Below are positions 1 to 9,300 of a stretch of 42,850 bases of DNA, in pieces. This DNA is from Rhizobium giardinii bv. giardinii H152 (GTDB lineage Bacteria > Pseudomonadota > Alphaproteobacteria > Rhizobiales > Rhizobiaceae), in assembly GCF_000379605.1 (NCBI RefSeq), contig NZ_KB902689.1, positions 1-42,850 of the forward strand, read 5' to 3'. Within the stretch, counting starts at the first letter, position 1. Each line of letters opens with the position of its first letter. The notes beneath the pieces are model-generated. The model saw nothing but the letters and a program-made list of their open reading frames with translations. It did no database searches and had not been told where the DNA came from. Position numbers and translations under genes: made by a program.

Positions 1-2
1 GC

Positions 3-596
3 GAAGGCAAGGTGATCGACGGTGCGGCCGACGGCAATCTCTGCATCACCGACAGCTGGCCGGGCCAGATGCGCACCGTCTATGGTGACCACGAGCGCTT
101 CATCCAGACGTACTTCTCCACCTACAAGGGCAAGTATTTCACCGGCGACGGCTGCCGCCGTGACGAGGACGGCTATTACTGGATCACCGGTCGCGTCGAT
201 GACGTGCTCAACGTCTCCGGCCACCGCATGGGCACAGCCGAGGTCGAATCGGCCCTGGTCAGCCATGATGCGGTGTCGGAAGCCGCCGTCGTCGGCTATC
301 CGCACGATATCAAGGGCCAGGGTATCTACAGCTACGTGACGTTGATGGTCGGCCAGCAGGGCTCGGAAGAGCTGCGCAAGGAGTTGATCTCCCATGTTCG
401 CAAGGAAATCGGCGCGATCGCCTCGCCGGACAAGATCCAGTTCGCCCCCGGCCTGCCGAAAACCCGCTCCGGCAAGATCATGCGCCGCATCCTGCGCAAG
501 ATCGCCGAGGACGATTACGGCGCGCTCGGCGATACCTCGACGCTGGCCGATCCGACCGTCGTCGACGACCTGATCGCCAACCGGCAGAACGACTGA
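3..596 (+). CDS. acsA: acetyl-CoA synthetase, C-terminal part (5' end outside window)
   Basis: This is the C-terminal third of AMP-forming acetyl-CoA synthetase, which activates acetate to acetyl-CoA in the cytoplasm. The reading frame is already open at base 3, so the start lies outside the window. Visible family motifs are YFTGDG, the hinge [13 protein letters not shown] and the C-terminal TRSGKIMRR. The Lys codon at 474-476 is the catalytic lysine that is acetylated in well-studied Acs enzymes. The ending ([15 protein letters not shown]) is typical of the family, so the C-terminus looks intact. With pta and ackA near 32 kb, the window holds both known routes between acetate and acetyl-CoA. 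Identification is strong; whether this is the main or a second acs copy cannot be told. Confidence 0.95.
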   Translation, partial: EGKVIDGAADGNLCITDSWPGQMRTVYGDHERFIQTYFSTYKGKYFTGDGCRRDEDGYYWITGRVDDVLNVSGHRMGTAEVESALVSHDAVSEAAVVGYPHDIKGQGIYSYVTLMVGQQGSEELRKELISHVRKEIGAIASPDKIQFAPGLPKTRSGKIMRRILRKIAEDDYGALGDTSTLADPTVVDDLIANRQND

Positions 597-635
597 CTGG
601 AAGCGCTCTTTGCCTCACAATTCGTGGGGCGCAAC

Positions 636-659
636 ACACCGTAGCGCGACCCACGGTGT
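636..659 (+). terminator. weak stem-loop after acsA
   Basis: The inverted repeat ACACCGT (636-642) / ACGGTGT (653-659) lies 40 bp after the acsA stop. No T-run follows, so a Rho-independent role is doubtful. Confidence 0.3.
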
Positions 660-1110
660 TGAGCGCGAAATTGTAGCGGCGGATATCGCCGGTCACCATG
701 GGAACTACTCCCAACGTCTTCGTCGTTGTGCCATCGAAAGCGGACGAGTGGTGACGTAGATTTTGGGAGCCGCTGCTGGGGGCGCTGCCAGACCCCGCTG
801 ATGGCAGGCCCGGACGCGGCCGGCTATCAAGGAGAGTGCGGCCCGGCAATGACGAGGAGGCGGATCGTCAATCAGTCCTGAGACTGCACGGCTCGCTGCG
901 CCCTCGGCGAGCTCTCGCGAGAAAGGCCAGGTGAGGCTTTGCGCGCATTGTCGCACGCTGATGGCGGCCAGCCTCCCGCCGTCGCCGTCATCGCCATTGC
1001 CGGAGAAATGGTGACGCTCCTACGGGCGATCGGGCTGGAGGTTGCCCCGCCCCCAAACAATATTGCGGCAAGACTCGTCATGCGTATGTGCATCCTCTCC
1101 CGCTGTTGTC
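660..1110. other. intergenic, nothing recognised
   Basis: About 450 bases between the convergent acsA and racemase-like genes. Open frames exist on both strands, but none has family-like sequence or a convincing ribosome binding site. Confidence 0.5.
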
Positions 1111-1791
1111 CTATCGCTGCTCTAAACGCCGTTTTACGTTTTCAACCCCAAGTCGGGGGCTTGTCAGAACTGGAACGCTGTGGCCCGTGCCCCGCATTGC
1201 ACGGGCCATCGAGGCCTGCGCCAAAACGACCACATCGACCTTTTGCGACAGTTCTTCGAGAGCTTGGCGGATTTGCGCGTCATGGGCTTCGACGTCCCCG
1301 CCGGCGAGGAGTTGAAACGCTCCCTGAACAAGCCCATGGTCGATTGCTACATCCTTGCCCGCCTCGCATGCCTGGCGCTTCAGCAAATCCACTGTCGGCA
1401 CCAACGTCGTGGATAAGGTCGCGAGGACGCCTATGCGGTTTCCATGCTCGACAGCAGCTTTGGCCATGCCCTCATCGATACGGAACAGCGGCACAGGGCA
1501 AAGCGGCACAATGGCATCAACTGCGGGTCCGAGGGTTGAGCATGTGACGACAATCGCATCTGCACCGGCGTCGATTGCCGACCATGTGTAGGTCGCGAGC
1601 CTTCGTTTCGTCAGATCGGATAGCGACCCGCGCTCAATGGTATCCCTCAAGAGGCTCTCGTCGAGGATCGCGAACGGCTTCCAGCCGGGCAGATGTTGTT
1701 TGGCGAGGCCCTCGAACTCGGAAACAAGGCTGGAAACAGTATGGATGAATGCCAGCTTTCTGGCAGAAGCGCTCGTCGTTCGATCTGACAT
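1111..1791 (-). CDS. Asp/Glu/hydantoin racemase superfamily protein
   Basis: A 226-residue protein of the aspartate/glutamate racemase fold (PF01177 type). These enzymes normally use two cysteines to move a proton at the alpha carbon of an amino acid or related acid. The first is visible in the motif VTCSTLGP near residue 84. The place of the second holds AQASM with no cysteine, so classical two-base racemisation is unlikely; one-cysteine relatives such as decarboxylases or isomerases are alternatives. The ATG at 1789-1791 is preceded by a purine-rich AGAGGGGGG ribosome site. It lies 190 bp downstream of the FAD oxidoreductase on the same strand, so joint amino-acid catabolism is plausible. 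The substrate is unknown. Confidence 0.75.
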   Translation of the reverse strand: MSDRTTSASARKLAFIHTVSSLVSEFEGLAKQHLPGWKPFAILDESLLRDTIERGSLSDLTKRRLATYTWSAIDAGADAIVVTCSTLGPAVDAIVPLCPVPLFRIDEGMAKAAVEHGNRIGVLATLSTTLVPTVDLLKRQACEAGKDVAIDHGLVQGAFQLLAGGDVEAHDAQIRQALEELSQKVDVVVLAQASMARAMRGTGHSVPVLTSPRLGVENVKRRLEQR

Positions 1792-1981
1792 ATGATTTCC
1801 CCCCTCTGGTCACTGGGAACTGAGCTGGTGGAACTGGATGTCTGGGCTCATCAAGCTGCTCCCGCGCGCTAGTCCTCTTCTGGCGGCCTTCCAGCCGAAG
1901 TTTAGCAGTTTCCTCTGCTCAGTAGACGGCGCACTCTTCGGCAGCAAAGCCGAGCCGTGAGTTGCCAGAAGGACCGCTGCG

Positions 1982-3307
1982 TCAGAAGTCGCCAACTTCA
2001 ATTTTCGATCTGTCCGTGAAGCGCGACAGTCGGAATGGGGTCGAATCAATGCTTGCCGCGTCGCCCGCGACGAGATCCGCCGCCAGATGGCCAATGCCAG
2101 GTCCGGCCCCGAAGCCGTGTCCGGAACAGCCCGCGGCGACGAATACTCCGCCAATGCTGTCCACCGGGGAAATCACCGGTACGGCGTCCGGTGTCGAGTC
2201 GATATACCCGCCCCAGGAGGACACGACGCCGGCATCGGCAACAGTGGGGAACAGGGTTCTTACCCGCGTCATGATGGTTGCCAACATCCGCTTGTCCGGA
2301 GCGGGATCGAGGACACGGATGCGCTCGAAGGGGGTCGGCCTGTCGAGATGCCAGCGACGGAGGGAGTCCGGGCCCTCGAAGAACGAGCGGCCTATGCCGA
2401 TCTCGACGGCCTTCAGCCGTTTGATGAACATCGGCAAAAACGGACGGACATAGCGGATCCCCTGCGGCGTGATCTCAAGGGTCGCCCTGCCGCTGATCGC
2501 GATTGTGTAGCTGCCATCGAGCCGGCGCGTCATGGCAAAGTCGGATGTATAGACTGCCTCACCAAAATCCGGTGCAGGAGCGGTCCGCAAGGCGGTCTGA
2601 CGGACGCTGGCCTGCGGCAGCGAAACGGCATGCATGCGCAGGAAAGCAGAAGCCCAGGCACCGGCCGCACATAGGACCGCGCCGGTGCGGATAGTGCCTT
2701 GCTCGGTGACGACGCCGCTCACTTGCCCATTGGTGATATCCAGTCCGCGTGCCGCGCAGTTCTGGTGAACGGTCGCGCCATGCATGCGCGCGCCCTCGGC
2801 GATCCGAGGGGCGGCAAGCGCAGGCTCGGCCTTGCCATCGTCTGCAGCATGGACACCGCCCAGCCATTTGCGACCGCCAGCCGCAGGAACGGCGGCAGCC
2901 GCTTCGTCGGCCGTAAGCATCCGCGTATTGACGTCGAACCGCCGGGCAACCTCGCGCCACTTGTCCCATTCGGCGAGCTGCTTTTGATCGGCGGTCGCAT
3001 AGGTGAGCCCGCAACGGCGAAAGCCAAGATCATGTCCGATTTCTTTGGTGAGCTCCTCCCACAGCCGTAGCGCCAGATTGGCAAGCGGCAACTCACGTGC
3101 GTCACGGTTCTGCCGACGGCACCAGCCCCAGTTCCGGCTCGACTGTTCGCAGCCGACATAGCCCTTTTCGATAAGCGCCACCGACAGGCCGCGCCGTGCC
3201 AGGAAATAGGCTGCGCTGGCACCGACAATCCCGCCGCCAATTACCACGACGTCGGCTGACTTGGGTAGAGTTTCATCGCTGCTGATGTGGTGGATTAACG
3301 GGGACAT
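1982..3307 (-). CDS. FAD-dependent oxidoreductase, DAO family (amino-acid dehydrogenase-like)
   Basis: A 441-residue flavoprotein of the D-amino-acid oxidase/glycine oxidase family. The N-terminal Rossmann motif VVIGGGIVGASAAYFLARRG (about residues 20-39) binds FAD. The motif QSSRNWGWCRRQNRD (about 55-69) is typical of rhizobial D-amino-acid dehydrogenase-like members, and a C-terminal FAD contact is seen in GCSGHGFGAGPGIG. It probably deaminates an amino acid or opine-like imino compound, passing electrons to the respiratory chain or O2. Length is normal for the family. The racemase-like gene follows 190 bp downstream on the same strand. A small inverted repeat at 3364-3377 lies just upstream. 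Substrate cannot be read from sequence. Confidence 0.85.
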   Translation of the reverse strand: MSPLIHHISSDETLPKSADVVVIGGGIVGASAAYFLARRGLSVALIEKGYVGCEQSSRNWGWCRRQNRDARELPLANLALRLWEELTKEIGHDLGFRRCGLTYATADQKQLAEWDKWREVARRFDVNTRMLTADEAAAAVPAAGGRKWLGGVHAADDGKAEPALAAPRIAEGARMHGATVHQNCAARGLDITNGQVSGVVTEQGTIRTGAVLCAAGAWASAFLRMHAVSLPQASVRQTALRTAPAPDFGEAVYTSDFAMTRRLDGSYTIAISGRATLEITPQGIRYVRPFLPMFIKRLKAVEIGIGRSFFEGPDSLRRWHLDRPTPFERIRVLDPAPDKRMLATIMTRVRTLFPTVADAGVVSSWGGYIDSTPDAVPVISPVDSIGGVFVAAGCSGHGFGAGPGIGHLAADLVAGDAASIDSTPFRLSRFTDRSKIEVGDF

Positions 3308-3363
3308 GCGGGCCTCGGGTGTCAGTGATAGCTGGCAGTATCGCGAAAAGGTGCCGCTAAATG

Positions 3364-3377
3364 CACTGACTGCAGTG
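3364..3377. promoter_or_regulatory. candidate operator upstream of the FAD oxidoreductase
   Basis: Perfect inverted repeat CACTG-ACTG-CAGTG, about 57 bp upstream of the oxidoreductase ATG. Size and position suit a regulator site, but no regulator gene is adjacent. Confidence 0.35.
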
Positions 3378-3920
3378 GAATTTCAGTATTTTTCACCAAA
3401 TTTCGTCAGGATTCGGCAAGTAACGCAGAAAGGCACTTTTCTTATCCTCAAGAGCCTTCGTTCCAAAGATCGCTCATTGGCCCTTGAACAATAACCGGAT
3501 CGCACAGGAGCCATTTTCATCGAGAGCAGGTTTGTCCTTCCAGAGGTAATTGCCGGTCAGATTCGCGTGCTCCCATGTGAGCGGGTACACAGGGCATCGA
3601 GGACACCACCGGTGCCGTTTAATGTTCAGGGGTCAGGACGCTGACGATTGCCCCGGAAGTCAGAATGGGTTCGCTGAAACGTTAGTGAACGGAGGGTATT
3701 TGTCGGGATTTCCGCGTCAACGAGGCTCCTTGCGAGATAACAGACACCGGCGAACCACGACACACAAGAGGCCTACTGAAATGCGGCCGCTCGCATAACG
3801 TTTTCGGGCGTTGCGCTGCGCTGCTCGATTGGCGAATTGTCCGATTTCAACAATTGCCAAGATTGCGGTCATCACGAACCCGGTGATGGATGCTGCTCCC
3901 CACTACATCAGGAGAAATCC
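3378..3920. other. intergenic, nothing recognised
   Basis: About 540 bases with several short open frames, none with recognisable protein sequence or clear translation signals. Base composition drops slightly near 3390-3480. Confidence 0.45.
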
Positions 3921-3986
3921 ATGTCCAGGGGAGAATATACAGTGGGCGAAAAGTCAACTGCCATCAACGACCAGGGCCTTAGTTAG
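3921..3986 (+). CDS. possible 21-residue peptide with good Shine-Dalgarno
   Basis: The ATG at 3921 follows AGGAG with about 6-7 bases of spacing and opens a 21-codon frame (MSRGEYTVGEK...DQGLS). No family is recognised. Its 3' end overlaps the 3' end of the decayed response regulator on the other strand. It may be a leader peptide or chance; the ribosome site is the only support. Confidence 0.2.
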   Translation: MSRGEYTVGEKSTAINDQGLS

Positions 3987-4236
3987 TGTATTCGGTCTTA
4001 CAGGGATCGCCGCTCCGCACAACCAGGAAACTGGAGCAGGCCTTGCCACCGTGTATCCTTCCGCATATTTCCATATCCATCATTATCAGACGGATTTTCT
4101 CGTGCTCTGAAAGGATGGAGATGGCGGCTGCGGCTGTGGTCGCGAGGAGAAACCCAACATTTTCAAGCATATCGGCGAATTCGATGCGGATGAGGGGTTC
4201 GCCGTCGACAATGAGGACCGAGTTGCCGATGCTCAT
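3979..4236 (-). pseudogene. decayed receiver domain (response regulator remnant)
   Basis: From ATG 4236 the frame reads as a CheY-like receiver: SVLIVDGEPLIRIEFADMLE, then the phospho-acceptor region LIMMDMEICG aligned to the usual T-D-x-D-M-P-G, then unrelated residues to the stop. The remaining two beta-alpha units, including the conserved Thr/Ser and Lys, are missing. One residue of the N-terminal acidic pair is Gly (VDGEP instead of xDEP), which would weaken Mg2+ binding. The start overlaps the stop of the upstream secreted-protein gene (ATGA), as in coupled genes. I infer a truncated, probably non-functional regulator; a stand-alone decoy is possible but unlikely. Confidence 0.6.
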
Positions 4237-4622
4237 GGTATGTCCCGGTTCCGCCGCTGGCACCTGACGTCGAACTCGGTCGTCGGTAAAAAGTAGATGT
4301 AAGGGTAAGGTCGAGCAAAGCTTGACGTCCAAGAAGCGCGATTGGTTGGCGCGGCCAGGTGAGACATCGGGTATTGGTCAAACTGTCCGTCCGGGCTGTT
4401 CTTAGTATCGCTTGACGCCATGAGGTCCCCAATGGCAGTGACGGGGTAGCCGCTCGGGTACTCGACAACCACTCGTTGCCGGATTTCGCGGCAATCGAGG
4501 ACGCAGCAGGACGAAAACAGATATGCCCATCCATTCGGCTGCGCCGCCGCTGGCTTAGCATCATCCGCCGCTGCCGGAACAGCCGTTCCTACTGCAAAGA
4601 GAGTCGTTTGTAATGCATTCAT
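4233..4622 (-). CDS. small probably exported hypothetical protein
   Basis: A 129-residue protein starting at ATG 4622, chosen because GAGGTAGAGAG lies just upstream; longer alternatives lack a ribosome site. The N-terminus resembles a short signal peptide ending near AAADDA. It is followed by an SSCCVLDCREI motif and the segment SPDGQF, a pattern I associate with small secreted rhizobial proteins of unknown function that carry paired cysteines. The C-terminal third is less typical and may be degenerate. Its stop overlaps the start of the decayed receiver gene. The diverged sRNA-like element lies about 170-250 bp upstream on the same strand. Function unknown. Confidence 0.5.
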   Translation of the reverse strand: MNALQTTLFAVGTAVPAAADDAKPAAAQPNGWAYLFSSCCVLDCREIRQRVVVEYPSGYPVTAIGDLMASSDTKNSPDGQFDQYPMSHLAAPTNRASWTSSFARPYPYIYFLPTTEFDVRCQRRNRDIP

Positions 4623-4788
4623 GCTCTCTACCTCAACGGCGATTAGAGCCAGCCTGCGCGTTTCGCGGAGATCGATCTTTAACCGCTGCACAAGAGCGAC
4701 CCGTTAGGGTTCTACGTCCTGAGGTACCCGTTATGTCGATCCATTCGCGGGCCGATTAGGCAAGAGGGAGACCGCGCAGTACGTTGGT

Positions 4789-4873
4789 TGACCATATCAA
4801 TGCATTGCCGCCCCGGCTATTGGCCGGGAGGAAAGATCAGATACCAACTGGTAGGGGACGACCTATACGCGGG
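4789..4873 (-). ncRNA. diverged alpha-r14-like small RNA element (copy A)
   Basis: These 85 bases align without gaps to 12337-12421 (copy B), with about 62 identities by hand count. Shared blocks on the minus strand are the promoter-like CCCGCGTATAGGT, the pyrimidine block CTTTCCTCCCG that mimics an anti-Shine-Dalgarno sequence, and a hairpin with loop CAATA. The hairpin arms at 4812-4817 and 4823-4828 pair perfectly. One stem pair is G-C here and A-T in copy B, a compensatory change. Unlike copy B I find no GC-rich terminator with a T-run downstream, so this copy may be decayed or end differently. It lies between the binding-protein gene and the small secreted-protein gene. Confidence 0.5.
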
Positions 4874-4988
4874 GCTAAGGTTATACCCCTGTTCTTCTGC
4901 ATTTCCTGCGGGCCGTAGCGGAACCGTTTCCGCGAGCCGCGATGCCGACTGAGAGACATAGGCTTCTTGCGCCATTGAAAGCGTATCG

Positions 4989-5037
4989 GCGGACGCTCAA
5001 CCAGGGCGACGGTGCAGCAGCAAGGCGAAGCGTCCGC
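4989..5037 (-). terminator. long-loop inverted repeat downstream of binding-protein gene
   Basis: GCGGACGCT (4989-4997) and AGCGTCCGC (5029-5037) are perfect 9-bp arms with a 31-base loop, 34 bp past the stop of the solute-binding protein gene. No T-run follows, so it could stabilise the mRNA 3' end rather than terminate. Confidence 0.3.
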
Positions 5038-5070
5038 AATCGAGCTGCCGCGCCGAAGCTCTGAAGGCAG

Positions 5071-6303
5071 TCAGCCTAGCACCGCCTTGATCCTTTCGGC
5101 CGCCTCGTCAAGCGCGTCTTTGGGGCTCGTCTGGCCGGTCAGGGCCGCCTGAATGGCATCCTGGATAGCCTTGGAAATCTTCGGCCATTCCGGATGTGGG
5201 CCGCGGGGCTGTGCATATTTCAGCTGTTCGAGGAAGACCTTGAGGGCAGCATCCTTGAGTGGCTGGCCGGTCTCGGCAATCGGCGTATCGGAGCGGGCGG
5301 GGAGCAGACCGAACTCGCTGAACATGCGAGCATCCTGGGATACGAAGTACTCCAGCACCTTGAAGGCCTCCTCGGGGTGATCCGTGTTGGCAAAGATCGC
5401 CCAATTGAAGTCCCCCATTGAAGAGGACCGTTCGGCACCCTTTTCCGGCACCGGCAGCAAAGTCACGCCCCAATCAAACTTCGCTTCAGCGACCATGCGG
5501 TCAAGCTCCCAGGGGCCGGAGATCGCCATGGCCGCGTTTCCTGAATTGAACGTGCCGGTTGAATCCCACTGGCCGCGAGTCAGTGTATCCGGGGACGCAA
5601 GCTTCTCGTCCAGAATCGTTTTCCAAATTTCCAGCGCCTTGACCGCGCCATCGGTGTTGATGTTCTGATAGCTGGCACCGCCCATCTGGGCCCAAGGCAG
5701 AAACTGGAAGGTGCCCTCCTCGCTCGCCTTCGCCGAAAAAGCTATGCCATAGACGTTGGCGGCCGGATCGGTCAGCTTTCGTGCCGCGTCCATCAATTCG
5801 GCCCAGGTCTCGGGTGGCTTTGCCGGATCGAGGCCCTTGGCCTTGAACATGTCCTTGTTGTAGTAGAGCGCAATCGTGTTTGTAGCCTTCGGTATACCAT
5901 AGTGCTTGCCTTTCCACATGGTGGAGGCAAGCGGGCCGGGGAAGTAGTTCTCCGGCTTGATCACTGACGACTTCTCCAACATGGCGGTTAGATCAAGAAA
6001 GGCGCCGCGCGCGGCGAATAGGGCATGTTCCGGATTGTCAACGGCAATGATATCCGGCGCCTGGTCCGTCGAATAGGCGCGCATGGCCTCGCTGACCACA
6101 TCGTCGAACTGAATCTGCCGGAACTCGACCTTGATGCCCGTTTTAAGCTTGTTGTATTCGGCGATTAGATTGGGCGCCGGCTGGGTATCACGGTCGAGCG
6201 CCCAGACGGAGATCGTCACGTCCTCGGCAGTGGCCGGACAATTAGAACTGACGACGCTAGCAAGCACGACAACGCCCAGCACGGCGTATTTGCGGATATC
6301 CAT
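5071..6303 (-). CDS. ABC transporter solute-binding protein, sugar type (orphan)
   Basis: A 410-residue periplasmic binding protein of the extracellular solute-binding family 1 (maltose/trehalose type). ATG 6303 is chosen because AGGAGGAG precedes it and a signal peptide follows ([18 protein letters not shown]..., predicted cleavage near ATA-ED). Family features include [30 protein letters not shown] and [11 protein letters not shown]. No permease or ATPase gene is nearby. The start is only 17 bp after the stop of the giant sensor kinase on the same strand, so the two are probably co-transcribed and the ribosome site sits in the gap. This suggests the protein reports a solute to the kinase system, or serves a transporter encoded elsewhere. 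The ligand is unknown. Confidence 0.88.
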   Translation of the reverse strand: MDIRKYAVLGVVVLASVVSSNCPATAEDVTISVWALDRDTQPAPNLIAEYNKLKTGIKVEFRQIQFDDVVSEAMRAYSTDQAPDIIAVDNPEHALFAARGAFLDLTAMLEKSSVIKPENYFPGPLASTMWKGKHYGIPKATNTIALYYNKDMFKAKGLDPAKPPETWAELMDAARKLTDPAANVYGIAFSAKASEEGTFQFLPWAQMGGASYQNINTDGAVKALEIWKTILDEKLASPDTLTRGQWDSTGTFNSGNAAMAISGPWELDRMVAEAKFDWGVTLLPVPEKGAERSSSMGDFNWAIFANTDHPEEAFKVLEYFVSQDARMFSEFGLLPARSDTPIAETGQPLKDAALKVFLEQLKYAQPRGPHPEWPKISKAIQDAIQAALTGQTSPKDALDEAAERIKAVLG

Positions 6304-6320
6304 GGTCTCCTCCTCTTGTT

Positions 6321-9300
6321 TCATTCCTGCTCTGCGTGAGCGGTTTCCTCCCTTTCGACTGGCAGGGTGAAGTGAAACACGGCCCCACGAGGTACATTCG
6401 CAGTGGCCCAAAGCCGGCCCCCGTGATCCTCGATGATCGAACGGCAGATCGCCAGGCCCATGCCCATGCCGCTGGATTTGGTCGTGTAGAATGCCTCAAA
6501 CAGGCGGTCCATACACCGGGGATCAAGGCCAGGTCCTGAGTCGCGCACCCGGACGACCACGGCTCCTGAGGCCTCTGTCTCGGTGATAATCGTCAATTCG
6601 CGCTCCTCCCCATTGGTGCCGCTCATCGCCTCGACGGAGTTCATAATGAGGTTGAGGATTACCTGTTGAAGCTGGACGCGATCTCCTTTCATGGCCGGCA
6701 GGCTCGTCGCGAACTCGGTGCGTAGCGAAACGCCTTGCCGGAGCACTTCGATGCGGATCAGGGCGATTACGTGCCGAACGGCTTCATTGAGATCGAAACG
6801 CCTTCGGTGAGGCGGTTCCTTCTTGACCAAGGCGCGGATGCGGCCGATGACATCGCCGGCTCGCTTGCCGTTCTCGACGATCCGGCCAAGCGCCTGAACC
6901 ACCTCCTCCAGGTTCGGCGGATGGGCACCGAGCCAGCGCAAGGCGGCCTGGGCGTTTGTCACAGACGCGGCGATCGGTTGATTGACTTCATGAGCGATGG
7001 AGGCTGTTAGCTGACCCATGGTGGCGACGCGGTTTACGTGGGCCAACTGTCCCAGCGCCTCGCGCAAGGCTTGCTCGCTTTCGCGTAACGCTGTTTCCGC
7101 CCGCCGGCGATCGGTCAAATCGAGTACGAAAGAAACACCTTCGTTCCTGCTTTCCTCAAAAAGCGCACCGCCGACCAGCACAGGCAGACGACTGCCATCC
7201 TTCCGAAAGTACTCCTTCTCGAACGGTTGGACTGCCCCGATCATCTTCAGCTCTGCAACGGTCCGTGCATCGCGATCGCGCCAATCGTCCGGCGTCAGGT
7301 CCGTCCAGCATAGCCGACCGGAGGCAAGGTCCTCTCTGTCGTATCCCAGCATGTCGAGAAATGCGTCGTTGGCCTCCAGAATGCGACCTTCGATGTCCCA
7401 GACGAGAATGCCGATGATGTTAGCCTTGAAGAGGCGACGGATCTTGGCTTCGCGTTCTGCGAGGTCGCGGTACAACCGGGTATTTTCCAGCGAGATCGCC
7501 GCCTGAGAGGCAAGCAGCTTCAGAACCGCGATCCGGGTCGGCGCGAAGACCCGAGGGGCGAGGTTGTTCTCAAGATAGAGTACTCCAGTCAGTTGGCCCT
7601 GGTTGAGCAGCGGCAGGCAGAGAACGGAACGAGCATGGTACTTCAAGATGTAGGGGTCCTCGGAAAACGGGTTTTGCGCCATGGCGTCGCCGAGAACGAC
7701 GCTCTCATTTGTGCGCAAGACATAGTGAAGGACCGATTCCGGCAGTGTGATCGCGGTCACGAACTCGTCGCGCACCTGCACCACCACCGAGTCGCCAGCG
7801 GTCGTGGCCTCCGCCGCGATCCGTGACTCACCCCCGCGCGACAGGATCAACAGGCCGCGCTCGGCTCCCGCCTGCTCAATGGCGGTCCGCAAGACCGTGT
7901 TGATCAACTTTTCAAGGATTATCTCCCCCGAGATGGCTTGCGACACTTTGATCACGGTGGCGAGGTCAAGTTGTTCGATCGGCGCTCCGATCGTCCTGAT
8001 TGAACCGGATGAGGGCTCGTCCTCTTGCAGGTAGGGATACAATGCATCGAGTTGCTGCACCTTGCCATCAGCTCCCCAACGCCAATAGCAGTGCCGCGCA
8101 TTTCGCATGTGGGCATGGGAATTGGTCGTCAAGCCACGAATTGTGTAGAACCGCGCTGCCAATTCGGATGCCAGCGCCTCGTTGTGGATCAAGCCATTGT
8201 CGCGGGCGGAGCGGATGGCCTGTTCGTAGAGACGCTCGGCCTCGAGCCACCGCCGTTTGAGGCGGGCGATCTCCGCGCCAACCAGCGCGGCACAGCTCGC
8301 GAAGTTTTCCGGGCAGTTCTCAGCCCACTCCTGGAGCTGGCAGTGATGTGCGGCCAAAATTTTGCGGTTGCGGGCTTGCTCCGCAGCGGGGGCGGCGTCG
8401 CACAACGCGGCCCGCGCCAGCGCAGCGTAGAGATGGTATTCCGCCCGCTCGAAGATTGCTGCCGACATCCAAAGAAGGCGTCCTGCTTTCGTCGCCGCCG
8501 CGACCGCTGCGGCCGGGTCGAAGGCGAAGAAACGTGCCTGCAACTTACGGATCCAATACAAGCAGGCTGCGACCGCCAGGCGCGGATCCTCCTCCAGATG
8601 CTGCTCGAACCGGACTTCATCGAACCCGGCATCGTTGAAAGAACCGAAGATCGCCGTCTGGCCGCGCAAAGTCCGCACGAGCCCGAACTGTGCGGTGATG
8701 AGATCGATGACGAGACCGAACTTCGCCCTCTGCGCGAAGTCGAGCCCGGCCCTGGCCGCGCGCTGCACTTCGGCGAGCGGATCGCCACTGGCGAGAAGTT
8801 GCGTGAGGACGTTATTGCAGCTAAAGGCCGCGTAGGTTAGGTCACCGGCCTGCAGCGCCATGTCGAAGGCGTGCCCTGCGATTGGCCGGCCCGATGGGAA
8901 ATGCCGCGTAGACTGTTTCGCGAGGTTGCCAAAGGCCAGGTAAACGCGCGCCTTGAGCCGGTCCATACCCCTCTGCTCCACCATGTCAAGCCCAAGTTGG
9001 CCGAAGCGGAATCCTGCCTTGTAGTCGCCGAAAAACAGTCCGAGCACGTTGCCAACGGCAGTGTAGGCGTAGCACGATGCGTCGCCGTTTCCATGCTCCA
9101 GGCTGAGGTTCCCCATGCGGCCAATGACGAGGCAGCGCAGATTCTCGTCGGTGAACAATGCCGGCGACACGAGCGAGGTGAGGACGTCCATCGTCGCGCA
9201 CGCGACCGGATCGGTCATCCGAGGCAGTTCGAGCAGCGCTTCGATCGGGCGGTGGTCGAGCTGGCGCCACATCCGCGCGTATTCCTGCCGGACATCCTCC

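Noticed and set aside
939..1547. Long plus-strand open frame opposite the racemase-like gene
   Set aside because: Composition (Arg, Pro, Cys-rich) is that of an antisense shadow in GC-rich DNA; the minus-strand frame has clear family sequence.
4788..4800. TTGACCATATCAA as an FNR/FixK box
   Set aside because: It is 13 bases, one short of the 14-base consensus spacing, and lies in the sRNA-like element.
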